From NCBI GenBank assembly GCA_947588955.1, contig CANPYX010000001.1, positions 62,001 to 126,000 on the forward strand: DNA of 64,000 nucleotides. The letters run 5' to 3'. A program made the position numbers and the translations under genes. Under the pieces are notes generated by a model that saw nothing but the letters and a program-made list of their open reading frames with translations, did not search any database and was not told the DNA's origin. Shown here in pieces: positions 41,836 to 50,028 of the stretch (within the stretch, counting starts at the first letter, position 1; every line of letters starts with the position of its first letter). Source of the stretch: an uncultured Oscillospiraceae bacterium (GTDB lineage: Bacteria > Bacillota > Clostridia > Oscillospirales > Oscillospiraceae).

Positions 41836-43173
41836 TCAGAGTACGATAGCGTTCACCGCCTCGATGAGGTCCACGACCAGGGAGCGGGAGACGGTGCAGA
41901 CCGGCTGGCCGTTGACGCTGGCGGAGCACAGGGAGCCGTCCAATCGGTAGAGGGCAATGGTAAGCTCCGGGTGCTCCTCGTCGGTGAGATGGAGGGTGAG
42001 GGATATTTCCTCCTGCCCCGTAGGTTCCTCGTCGGTGAAGGAGGAGGCGGTGAGAGCTGTGAGAGCGGACCTGACGCCGCTTATCTCGATCTCCGCGCCG
42101 CTGTAAGTCCAGACGTTGTCCCCCTCCTCATTTTCCGCGAGGACAAAGGGATAGACAGCGCCCTCCAGCGTCACGTCGATGGCGGTGACGCTCTCAAATT
42201 CCGGCGTGAAAAGCTCCCGGTGCCTGAGATCGTCGTAGGCCGCCTGGCTTATCACCGTATAATCGCCGGGAGCGATGGAGTATATGATCTGGCTGCCGTT
42301 AAATCGGATATACGCCTTTGTCTCATCCTCGCTTTCAGCGCCTTCGGGAATGACCTCAGACAGCTCAAAGGTCACGCTTGCCCCCTCCTTGGGGGTGACG
42401 GTGACGGTCAGATCGGGCTCCGCAAGGCCGTATTCGTCAAGCTCCTCGTTTGTTACGTTGTAGGTCACATAGTCTGTCAGGGACAGGGCCTCCAATTTGC
42501 CCAGCCAATCCTCCACCCGGCCAGTATCCAGCGGTAGTCCGTCCTGCGCGAAATACACATCACTGGCGCAATAGCTGTCCCCGACCTCGTTGTACGTGGC
42601 GCTCAGCTCCACCGCGCCGCTCACCGTGAAGGAGGCCGGGTCAAGGGCGGGAATCTTGTCGTGGTTTATAAGGTCTGAAAGCTCCACATCGTAGTCGTCC
42701 AGGGGGTCGTCCGACACAAGATAGACCTTTCCGTCGCCGATATCCACATAGCGCTCCTCGTCCAGCGCGCTGTACGACCCAAGCTTCACCGTCGTCTCCG
42801 CCTCCCCGTAGGTGAGGTGGATGGTACACTCAGGCTCCTCAAGACCGTACTGTCCGTAGTCCGTCACATCGTCGATGACAAAAGCGGCGGCCATTTCCTC
42901 AAAGGGAGCCAGAAGCTTCGCTATCTTCTCCTGATCCACCGGGAACGCCTCGTCATCGTTCCATAGCCAATTGTCACTTCTGTGAAAGGCAAGGCTTGTA
43001 TCGCCGTTTGTCCAGTCGAGGGCCGTCACGCTGTCCGGGGCGATGGCAAGGAACGTCTCGCCGGAGGTCCTGATCGCCTCTTTTCGCTCCCGGATGTGTG
43101 AGACTGCCAGCGCGGCGGCAATAACCACCACCAGCACCCCCAGGAGGATCAAAACACGCTTATACCGTTTCAT
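41836..43173 (-). CDS. DUF4340 domain membrane-anchored protein
   Basis: A 445-residue protein with one N-terminal TM helix (about 7-25) and a long extracellular beta-rich region of repeated DUF4340-type units (VTALDWTNGDTSLAFHRSDNWLWNDDEAFPVDQEKIAKLL and ITGxE-like repeats). Acidic throughout. DUF4340 proteins commonly accompany GldF/GldG-type ABC genes. Its start overlaps the GldG-like gene by 14 bp, so it is part of the ABC operon. Function unknown; a substrate-facing accessory is the usual guess. Confidence 0.8.
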   Translation of the reverse strand: MKRYKRVLILLGVLVVVIAAALAVSHIRERKEAIRTSGETFLAIAPDSVTALDWTNGDTSLAFHRSDNWLWNDDEAFPVDQEKIAKLLAPFEEMAAAFVIDDVTDYGQYGLEEPECTIHLTYGEAETTVKLGSYSALDEERYVDIGDGKVYLVSDDPLDDYDVELSDLINHDKIPALDPASFTVSGAVELSATYNEVGDSYCASDVYFAQDGLPLDTGRVEDWLGKLEALSLTDYVTYNVTNEELDEYGLAEPDLTVTVTPKEGASVTFELSEVIPEGAESEDETKAYIRFNGSQIIYSIAPGDYTVISQAAYDDLRHRELFTPEFESVTAIDVTLEGAVYPFVLAENEEGDNVWTYSGAEIEISGVRSALTALTASSFTDEEPTGQEEISLTLHLTDEEHPELTIALYRLDGSLCSASVNGQPVCTVSRSLVVDLIEAVNAIVL

Positions 43174-44590
43174 TGGTTACCCTCCTTCTGCGAATGACGA
43201 TATATATTCCGATCCCCAGAAACGCCAGAGGCACAAGACCGATCATCACGGCCTTCAAGACGCCCGACGCGGACTCGGAGATGGTCAGATAGTTGTAGTT
43301 TAAGGATTTGGAGCGGATGGCCAGGGCCTCACGCTCGCCGATGAGCTCCGACAGTGAGTTCATCACAAGGTCACTGTTGGCGCCGGAGGAATAGGCGTTA
43401 TACATATCGTCCAAAAGCTCATCGCACCCAAACCAGATGAGCTCTCCGCCCCCGTCATCCTCGATGTCTACCGCCAGAGCGAAGGGGCCGTCAATGTCGC
43501 CCTCCTCCTTTTCGTAGGTATTAAGGTCATAGCCCGCGATTTTGCTGAACGCCGCGTCAGCGGTGGTGAGAAGCTCGGTCACGGTGCCGTTTACATTGCC
43601 GCTTGTTACAAGGCCCTGAACGATGGGTAGCATGGGATAGTAACGGTCCTCAATGAGGGGCTCGGTGATCTCGCTCTCGCCCATGTCCGGGATAAGGATA
43701 AAGGGCTGCTGGAAAGCGTAATGGGTACGGTCAGCCTCCACGACGATGCCGTCTTGGGCGGTAACGCCGTAATTTTCCAAAAGTCCGGCGAGATTTGTGA
43801 GCGACCCTCCATCCACTGGCCCCGACAGCACTAAGAGCTTTCCGCCGGCGGAGACGTAGCCTGCCAGCATCGTCCTCTCATCCTCCGAAATATCGCTCTG
43901 CGGCGCGTAGATCATCACGGCGGCAGCGTCCTCGGGAATCTCGTCTACGGTCGCAAGGGTGAGCTCGGCGGTTTCAATATTCTCCTTGCCCAGCGTCTCG
44001 GCAAAGCCGCTTGGCAGGTCCGCCTCGCCGTGGCCATCAAGGAGATATAGCGTGGGCAGGTCACGGCTCGTGACGTAATCTATTGCGGAGGTGATGGCCC
44101 CCTCGCCGTCAAAGCTGGTGGTATAGGTATAGGAGTAGTAATCCACGTCCGTCACAAAAATCTCGTCATACGGGATATACCGGCTCCGCTCGCCGCACTC
44201 CACCACCAGGGAGTTGTTCTGGACCTGCTCGTCAGTGTACTTCTCCGCGAAGGTCGGATACACGTCCGGGTTTCGTTTTACCACCGTGAGGTGGTCGGAG
44301 AGGCTGTCGTATTTCTCCAAAAGCCGCTCCAAAATGGTGTCCTCCTGGTCCGCCTGGACGATCCAGTAGACGGTCACATCGTCCTGGAGACTGTTGACGA
44401 CGACCTTCGTATTGCTGGTGATGGAGTAGAGCTTGGAGGCGGAAATATCCTGCTTTGTGTATGTGGCGGGGAGACTTTCGGCAAACACATTTACCGCCAC
44501 CACGATCGCCAGCACCACGGCTGTAATCGCCAGGGAGTAGATACCGCCGCGAAGGGCCAGCTTATTGGCCCGGTTTTTATTTTCTTTCAT
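43160..44590 (-). CDS. GldG-like ABC transporter auxiliary protein
   Basis: A 476-residue protein with N- and C-terminal TM helices (about 18-38 and 447-467) around a large extracellular domain that includes a GldG-type ABC_transp_aux block (LYLLDGHGEADLPSGFAETLGKENIETAELTLA, AAVMIYAPQSDISEDERTMLAGYVSAGGKLLVLSGPV). Overlaps the permease gene by one base and the DUF4340 gene by 14 bp. It probably works with the adjacent permease and ATPase in exporting or handling an envelope component. Confidence 0.85.
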   Translation of the reverse strand: MKENKNRANKLALRGGIYSLAITAVVLAIVVAVNVFAESLPATYTKQDISASKLYSITSNTKVVVNSLQDDVTVYWIVQADQEDTILERLLEKYDSLSDHLTVVKRNPDVYPTFAEKYTDEQVQNNSLVVECGERSRYIPYDEIFVTDVDYYSYTYTTSFDGEGAITSAIDYVTSRDLPTLYLLDGHGEADLPSGFAETLGKENIETAELTLATVDEIPEDAAAVMIYAPQSDISEDERTMLAGYVSAGGKLLVLSGPVDGGSLTNLAGLLENYGVTAQDGIVVEADRTHYAFQQPFILIPDMGESEITEPLIEDRYYPMLPIVQGLVTSGNVNGTVTELLTTADAAFSKIAGYDLNTYEKEEGDIDGPFALAVDIEDDGGGELIWFGCDELLDDMYNAYSSGANSDLVMNSLSELIGEREALAIRSKSLNYNYLTISESASGVLKAVMIGLVPLAFLGIGIYIVIRRRRVTNETV

Positions 44591-45453
44591 CAGTTGTACC
44601 TCCGCTTTTCAAGGGATTGAACGGACAAAAACAGGAAGAAAACAATGGCCGTCAAATAAAAGGTCACGCTTGTAAGATCAAATACCCCGTCCACAAAGGT
44701 GTAAAAGCGTTCAAAGAAGGAGAGCTTTTCCATGATTTTCGGCAAAAGTCCCTCCAAAAGCTCCGGCTTGAAGTACAAAACGCCCGAAAGCCCCAATATC
44801 AGCACCACCGCCGCGCCGTAGGCCAGATTGACATTTTTGGTCATGTACCGGATGAGCAGGCAAAGAAGCACGGCGATAACGGCAAGGGCGATACCGGAGC
44901 CCAGCGTCGTCCGGGAGACGTACTCCGACAGACTGACGCTGTAATAGTTCGCGAGCATGACCGCCACGCCCAGCCCCGCGGCGAAGCCCTGGTTTTCGGT
45001 GAGCGACGAGATAAAGACGCCCAGCGCGATAAGCGCCGCCCCCATCAGGAAGAAGGCGCCGATGGCGCCGTAGGAAGTGGGCAGATATACGTCCCCGTAC
45101 TGGGAGAAGATGAGCGGATAGAGGCACACGATCAAAAGCGGGATCGCGAACAGAATGAGAAGCGCCAGATATTTTCCCAGCACCACCTGGGTTGTGGTGA
45201 CGGGCAGGGAGTAGATGAGCTGGTCGGTTTTCTGCTTCCGCTCCTCGGCGATGGTCCGCATGGTCAGGAGAGGTACGATGATTGCCAGTATGATGGAACA
45301 GTAGCCAAGGACAAACTCAAAGTTGCTGACAGACGCGTTCAGGTTGTATTGCAGGGCTCCAATTCCCACGAAGCACAGCAAAAAAGCCCCGAATACCCAG
45401 GCGGTCAGGGAATGGAAGTGGGATTTGAGCTCATGCTTCAGTATCGCCGTCAT
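44590..45453 (-). CDS. ABC-2-type permease (GldF-like)
   Basis: A 287-residue protein with about six hydrophobic segments and the ABC-2 pattern MTAILKHELKSHFHSLTAWVF at the N-terminus, followed by LLTMRTIAEERKQKTDQLIYSLPVTTTQVVLGKYLALL. Start overlaps the ATPase gene by 23 bp and the GldG gene overlaps its stop, giving a tight operon. Confidence 0.9.
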   Translation of the reverse strand: MTAILKHELKSHFHSLTAWVFGAFLLCFVGIGALQYNLNASVSNFEFVLGYCSIILAIIVPLLTMRTIAEERKQKTDQLIYSLPVTTTQVVLGKYLALLILFAIPLLIVCLYPLIFSQYGDVYLPTSYGAIGAFFLMGAALIALGVFISSLTENQGFAAGLGVAVMLANYYSVSLSEYVSRTTLGSGIALAVIAVLLCLLIRYMTKNVNLAYGAAVVLILGLSGVLYFKPELLEGLLPKIMEKLSFFERFYTFVDGVFDLTSVTFYLTAIVFFLFLSVQSLEKRRYN

Positions 45454-46513
45454 GGTCAGTCGCCTCTCTTTCCGAATTTATTGGAGCGTCCTCTTCTTCA
45501 TCCTCGGCCTGAGGAGCGAGAGATGAGTCGGCATCAAGCCGGTCCTTTTCCTCACCGCCGCTTTCCGAAGGGGCAGTCCCGTCCTTTTCCGTGAGCTCTA
45601 AGAAAATATCCTCCAGGCTCGCCTTTTTGACGCTCATTTCCAATATCGCCACACCGTTTTCGGCAAAGGCGCGGAAAATGGCGCGGGTCAAGTCATATAC
45701 ATTTCCGGACCCAGCGGTCAGCCGGAAAACCGTTACGCCGTCCTCCTCCCGGACGCTGACGGCGTGCAGACCCTCAACATTGAACAGTATCTCCGCCGCC
45801 TCAAAAGCCTCCGTGTCCGCGGTAAGGAGTATCTCGTTATCCCCGGCAAGCTCCCGCTCCAGCGCCTCCGGCTCCCCCTGGGCGACAAGCCTTCCGTTTG
45901 CGATGATGAGGAGCCTGTCGCAGATGGCCTGCACCTCCGAGAGGATATGAGAGGAAAAAATGACGGTGTGTGTCCGGCCCAACTGCCGGATAAGGTCCCG
46001 AATTTCCAAGATTTGTATGGGGTCCAAACCCACGGTGGGCTCGTCAAGAATGATGACCCGCGGATCGCCCAAAAGCGCCTGGGCGATGCCGACACGCTGC
46101 CGGTAGCCCTTGGAGAGCGTGCCAATACGCCTATTCCGGACGGACTCTATACCGGTTGCCTCCACCGCGCTTTCTATTTCGGATTTCAGCTTTTCCCCAC
46201 GCAGGCCCTTCGCCTCGCCCACGAAGCGCAGATACTCCTCCGGCGTCTCACCGAGATACAGCGGCGGCTGCTCCGGGAGATACCCGATAAGCTTTTTCGC
46301 GGCTTTCGGGTCCTCAAAGATGTCGTGCCCGTCGATGCTGACCGACCCTTCGGTGGCGGAAAGGCACCCGGTCATGATGTTCATGGTGGTGGACTTCCCC
46401 GCCCCGTTGGGACCCAAAAAGCCGTAGACATGCCCCTCGCCTATCTCAAAGGACAGGCCGCTGACAGCCAGGTGGTCGCCGTAATATTTTGTCAGATTCT
46501 CGACCTTGATCAT
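45431..46513 (-). CDS. ABC transporter ATP-binding protein
   Basis: A 360-residue ATPase: Walker A GPNGAGKST, Q-loop region EQPPLYLGE, signature LSKGYRQRVGIAQAL, Walker B VIILDEPTVGLDP and the switch SSHILSEVQ. After residue ~300 an acidic tail of about 55 residues (DGTAPSESGGEEKDRLDADSS) extends past the usual length. AAGGAGG is 8 nt before the ATG. First gene of the ABC operon and divergent from a response regulator. Confidence 0.93.
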   Translation of the reverse strand: MIKVENLTKYYGDHLAVSGLSFEIGEGHVYGFLGPNGAGKSTTMNIMTGCLSATEGSVSIDGHDIFEDPKAAKKLIGYLPEQPPLYLGETPEEYLRFVGEAKGLRGEKLKSEIESAVEATGIESVRNRRIGTLSKGYRQRVGIAQALLGDPRVIILDEPTVGLDPIQILEIRDLIRQLGRTHTVIFSSHILSEVQAICDRLLIIANGRLVAQGEPEALERELAGDNEILLTADTEAFEAAEILFNVEGLHAVSVREEDGVTVFRLTAGSGNVYDLTRAIFRAFAENGVAILEMSVKKASLEDIFLELTEKDGTAPSESGGEEKDRLDADSSLAPQAEDEEEDAPINSEREATDHDGDTEA

Positions 46514-46537
46514 TCACAAAACCTCCTTTGCGGTGAC

Positions 46538-46569
46538 AGCCTAACCCCTTTACCTTAAATGGACTTAAA
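46538..46569 (-). promoter_or_regulatory. ABC operon promoter with direct-repeat box
   Basis: Minus strand reads TTTAAGTCCATTTAAG (complement of 46554-46569), two half-sites 10 bp apart, then 10 nt, then a -10-like TAGGCT (complement of 46538-46543). It matches the htrA box at 15 of 16 positions and has the same spacing. Confidence 0.5.
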
Positions 46570-46592
46570 ACAAAAAGAAAATGCGACGCCCG

Positions 46593-46624
46593 TTCAATTT
46601 TTCTTCAATACTATATGGTATAAT
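46593..46624 (+). promoter_or_regulatory. Promoter of the 46.6 kb two-component pair with TTCAAT repeats
   Basis: TTCAAT at 46593-46598 and again at 46604-46609 (11-bp period), 9 nt, then consensus TATAAT at 46619-46624. The repeats occupy the -35 position, which suggests response-regulator activation, perhaps autoregulation. Confidence 0.6.
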
Positions 46625-46646
46625 GCTGATATAAGGGGGAATTGAA

Positions 46647-47330
46647 ATGAAGCTCTTGCTTGTTGAGGACGAGAAAAGGATGGCGCAGGCGCTTTGTGAG
46701 ATACTGCGGCTGGAAAAATACGACGTGGACTGGTGCGCCGACGGGGAGTCCGGGATGAACGCCGTGGAGAGCGGGATATACGACCTCATCGTGCTGGATG
46801 TGATGCTCCCGGTCAAATCGGGCTTTGAGATCGCGCGGCAGGCACGGCATTTGGGGATAAAAGCGCCCATTCTGATGCTGACGGCCAAGGGTGAGCTGGA
46901 CGACAAGGTGACGGGCCTTGACAGCGGCGCGGACGACTACCTGACAAAGCCATTCGAGACACGGGAGCTTCTGGCAAGGCTCCGCGCCCTTGGTAGGCGG
47001 AACCTCCCGTCCACGGACGGTCAGCTGACCTTCGGGGATATATCTCTTGACACAAATTCGGTGTCGCTTCGGTGCCTCACGAGCGGCCAGAGTGTGCGCC
47101 TTAGTGAGAAAGAGTATCACATTTTAGAATACCTGATCGCGAACCAGGGCCGCGTCCTGACGCGGGAACAGCTTGCGGTGAAAATATGGGGCTATGAGAG
47201 CGAGGCGGAGTACAACAACGTGGAGGTCTACATGTCCTTCACAAGGCGAAAGCTTACATTCATCGGGGCGAAGACGGAGATCAAGGCCGTCCGGGGGATC
47301 GGATATGAATTGAGGTGCGAGGATGTTTAA
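46647..47330 (+). CDS. OmpR-family response regulator
   Basis: A 227-residue regulator: LLVEDEKRMAQALCEIL, phospho-acceptor Asp in VLDVMLPVKSG, Lys in LTKPFETRELLARL, and winged helix IWGYESEAEYNNVEVYMSFTRRKLTFI. Divergent from the ABC operon. Overlaps the kinase gene by 8 bp. TTCAAT direct repeats upstream recur before the 48650 gene. Confidence 0.94.
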   Translation: MKLLLVEDEKRMAQALCEILRLEKYDVDWCADGESGMNAVESGIYDLIVLDVMLPVKSGFEIARQARHLGIKAPILMLTAKGELDDKVTGLDSGADDYLTKPFETRELLARLRALGRRNLPSTDGQLTFGDISLDTNSVSLRCLTSGQSVRLSEKEYHILEYLIANQGRVLTREQLAVKIWGYESEAEYNNVEVYMSFTRRKLTFIGAKTEIKAVRGIGYELRCEDV

Positions 47331-48573
47331 GAAATCAAAGCGGAAGATCGTTGCCGCCATCATGTCCGCCCTGGCGCTGCTTTTCCTCGGCACGCTGGCC
47401 GTGATCTACGTTTCCAGTTACCGTGAGGTGTCCTCCCGGAACCGGGATATGCTGGAGCGGTACGCCCAGCTCTATCCTATGAATATCCGGGACCACCAGG
47501 GAGAGGCGGTGAGGCCGGACGCGGCACCGTCGCGCCGGCCCGACGGCCCTCGGTTTGAGGACACGCCGGCTTTCCAGCTTTCTACCTTCTATTCGGTGGC
47601 GGTGTCAAAGGACGGCGGCGACCTTCTCTCCGTGGACAACAGCGGCAGGGAAATCTATTCGGACGAAGAGCTTGGGGAATACGCCCTAGAGATCGTAAAA
47701 AGCGGGAAGACCCGTGGGACCAAGGAGCGTCTCGTTTATGTGACGGTGGACAAGGGCGGCTACACGCTGGTGGCCTTTATGGACAACACCATCGTGCGGG
47801 ACAGCATGACGACCCTGTTCCGCTATACCCTGATCTTTGGCGGCATGGCCATCGTTTTGCTGTTCTTTGTGGCGATTTTTCTTGCCAACCGGATCGTCCG
47901 CCCTTTAGAGGAGAGCTACCGGAAGCAAAAGCAGTTTATTTCCGACGCGGGCCACGAGCTAAAGACCCCTGTCTCCGTGGTCAACGCCAACGCGGACATG
48001 CTGAGGCGTGAGATTGGGGAGAACCGGTGGCTGGATAACATACAATATGAAAATACCCGGATGGGGGCCCTGGTCACACAGCTTTTAGAGCTGGCCAGGA
48101 CCGAGAACGTCACGCCGGAAATGGCGGAGGTGGAGCTTTGCCGGATCGTCCTGGGGGAGACGCTCCCCTTCGAAACAGTCATTTTTGAAAAGGGCGCGAA
48201 GCTCCAATGCGACGTGGCGGAGGGCCTGCGCGTCGTGGGAAACGCCGCCCAGCTCAGTCAGCTCGTTTCAATCCTCTTGGACAACGCCGTCCGACACAAC
48301 ACGCCCGGAGGGACCATCCGTATTGAGCTGCGCCGGGAGAAAGCCCACGCGGTCCTGTCTGTCAGCAATGAGGGGGTACCCATCCCGGAGGAACAGCAAA
48401 AGCACCTATTTGACCGCTTTTACCGGGCGGATGAGGCGCGGACAGGCGGTGACAACCGCTATGGTCTGGGCCTTGCCATCGCGAAGGCAATCATAGAGGC
48501 GCATCACGGACAAATATCCGTTTCCTGCCATAACGGGCTCATAGTTTTTACCGCCTCGATCCCCGCTTCGTGA
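47323..48573 (+). CDS. Sensor histidine kinase
   Basis: A 416-residue membrane kinase: TM1 (about 8-30), a ~130-residue extracellular part with an Arg/Pro-rich stretch, TM2 (about 165-188), then acceptor block DAGHELKTPVSVV, N box LLDNAVRHNTPGG and G box YGLGLAIAKAI. The acceptor block and short linker resemble those of the kinase at 35.5 kb, so the two systems may be paralogous. Its downstream genes are probably targets. Confidence 0.92.
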   Translation: MFKKSKRKIVAAIMSALALLFLGTLAVIYVSSYREVSSRNRDMLERYAQLYPMNIRDHQGEAVRPDAAPSRRPDGPRFEDTPAFQLSTFYSVAVSKDGGDLLSVDNSGREIYSDEELGEYALEIVKSGKTRGTKERLVYVTVDKGGYTLVAFMDNTIVRDSMTTLFRYTLIFGGMAIVLLFFVAIFLANRIVRPLEESYRKQKQFISDAGHELKTPVSVVNANADMLRREIGENRWLDNIQYENTRMGALVTQLLELARTENVTPEMAEVELCRIVLGETLPFETVIFEKGAKLQCDVAEGLRVVGNAAQLSQLVSILLDNAVRHNTPGGTIRIELRREKAHAVLSVSNEGVPIPEEQQKHLFDRFYRADEARTGGDNRYGLGLAIAKAIIEAHHGQISVSCHNGLIVFTASIPAS

Positions 48574-48585
48574 ACTTTTTGTGAC

Positions 48586-48618
48586 TTCAATTTTCCTTCA
48601 ATCTTTCATCCGTACAAT
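48586..48618 (+). promoter_or_regulatory. Promoter of the VTC-DUF4956 operon with TTCAAT repeats
   Basis: TTCAAT at 48586-48591 and 48597-48602 (11-bp period), 10 nt, then TACAAT at 48613-48618. Architecture nearly equal to that at 46593-46624. Confidence 0.6.
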
Positions 48619-48649
48619 TGCCCCAGACAAGATGAAGGAGGAAAATGCG

Positions 48650-49321
48650 GTGGATTTTCGGCATGAATGGAAGATCGAGATAAGCGCCGCCGACCTGTTG
48701 GCATTACGAAGCCGTCTCCGTATCCTGATGGAGCCGGACGAGCATGCCGCGGGCGGCAGATACCAAATCCGCAGTCTGTACTTTGACACACCCACTGACA
48801 AGGCTCTGCGAGAGAAAATAGACGGCGTTGACCGGCGGGAGAAATTCCGCATCCGCTATTATAACGGCGACACCGGCTACATAAGCCTAGAGAAAAAGAG
48901 CAAGCTGAACGGCCTCAGCAGTAAGGAGGCCGTTCAGATAACGACCGAGCAGGCACAAACGATTGCCGCCGGGAACATTCCGCAAATCCGGCAAAACGCG
49001 CCTCCGCTTCTACGGGAGCTGTGCGTCAAGATGCGGACCCCGGGCCTACGCCCGAAGACCGTGGTGGATTACACGCGGGAGCCTTTCGTCTACCGCCCCG
49101 GCAATGTCCGGGTCACCTTCGATTACGGGATACGCACCGGCCTTGGGTGCACCGATTTTCTAAACCCGGATCTTGTGACGGTCCCGGCGGGCGACGCCCC
49201 GATTCTAATGGAAGTGAAGTGGGACGCCTTTCTCCCGGACCTTATCCGGGACGCCATCCAGCTCACAGGCCGCCGGTCCGCCGCCTTCTCAAAATACGCC
49301 CAATGCCGTATTTACGGCTGA
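48650..49321 (+). CDS. VTC-domain (polyphosphate-polymerase-like) protein
   Basis: A 223-residue VTC/tunnel-fold protein: RHEWKIEISAADLLALRSRL, YQIRSLYFDTPTDKALREKIDGVDRREKFRIRYY, YISLEKKSK, FVYRPGNVRVTFDYGIRTG and ILMEVKWDAFLP. The basic and acidic strand residues line a triphosphate tunnel in the family. A GTG at 48650 is chosen because AAGGAGG lies 8 nt before it; the in-frame ATG at 48632 has its site inside the coding sequence. Yeast Vtc4 makes polyphosphate; bacterial members may instead be cytoplasmic phosphate-handling proteins. Co-transcribed with a DUF4956 membrane gene and a beta-helix protein. Confidence 0.85.
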   Translation: MDFRHEWKIEISAADLLALRSRLRILMEPDEHAAGGRYQIRSLYFDTPTDKALREKIDGVDRREKFRIRYYNGDTGYISLEKKSKLNGLSSKEAVQITTEQAQTIAAGNIPQIRQNAPPLLRELCVKMRTPGLRPKTVVDYTREPFVYRPGNVRVTFDYGIRTGLGCTDFLNPDLVTVPAGDAPILMEVKWDAFLPDLIRDAIQLTGRRSAAFSKYAQCRIYG

Positions 49322-49345
49322 TCCACTCGGAAAGGAAGAAAATCT

Positions 49346-50017
49346 ATGACATTCAATGATATTTTCAAATCCAGCTTTTTAGACAACGTCGCGAGCGTCA
49401 GCATCCTTGACATGGCGCTGGCGCTGGTGCTCGCCTTTGGTCTCGGCGTCTTCATTTTCCTAATCTATAAGAAAACCTATAACGGCGTGATGTATTCCTC
49501 CTCCTTCGGCGTGACGCTCATAGCCCTCACCATGATCACCACCGTGGTCATCCTCGCCGTCACCTCCAACGTGGTGTTGTCTCTCGGCATGGTGGGCGCG
49601 CTGTCCATCGTCCGGTTCCGTACCGCCATCAAGGAGCCGCTGGATATTGCCTTCCTCTTTTGGTCCATCGCCGTGGGCATCGTCCTGGCGGCTGGCATGA
49701 TCCCGCTGGCGGTGATCGGCAGCGTCATCATCGGCCTGATCCTGCTCTTTTTCGTCAACCGCAAGTCCCACACAACCCCCTATATCGTGGTGCTCCAGTG
49801 CGCCGGTCACGACAGTGAGCAGGCGGCAAGGGAGCTTCTTGAAAAGCGGACGGATCGCTGCGTTGTCAAGAGCAAGACGGCCCAAAAGGGCAATATCGAG
49901 CTTAATTTGGAGGTCCGCCTCAAGGACGACAACACAGATTTCATAAGCGAGCTCTCCGACATGAGCGGCGTATCCAGCGCGGTGCTGGTTAGCTTCAACG
50001 GGGAGTACATGGGGTAA
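49346..50017 (+). CDS. DUF4956 membrane protein
   Basis: A 223-residue protein with about four to five TM helices in residues 15-135 and a cytoplasmic C-terminal ACT-like domain (KKTAQKGNIELNLEVRLKDDNTDFISELSDMSGVSSAVLVSFNGEY). Conserved loop GMVGALSIVRFRTAIKEPLDIAFLFW is the DUF4956 signature. AAAGGAAG precedes the ATG. Its role is unknown; it is commonly next to VTC genes. Confidence 0.88.
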   Translation: MTFNDIFKSSFLDNVASVSILDMALALVLAFGLGVFIFLIYKKTYNGVMYSSSFGVTLIALTMITTVVILAVTSNVVLSLGMVGALSIVRFRTAIKEPLDIAFLFWSIAVGIVLAAGMIPLAVIGSVIIGLILLFFVNRKSHTTPYIVVLQCAGHDSEQAARELLEKRTDRCVVKSKTAQKGNIELNLEVRLKDDNTDFISELSDMSGVSSAVLVSFNGEYMG

Positions 50018-50028
50018 GGAGGCGCTTT

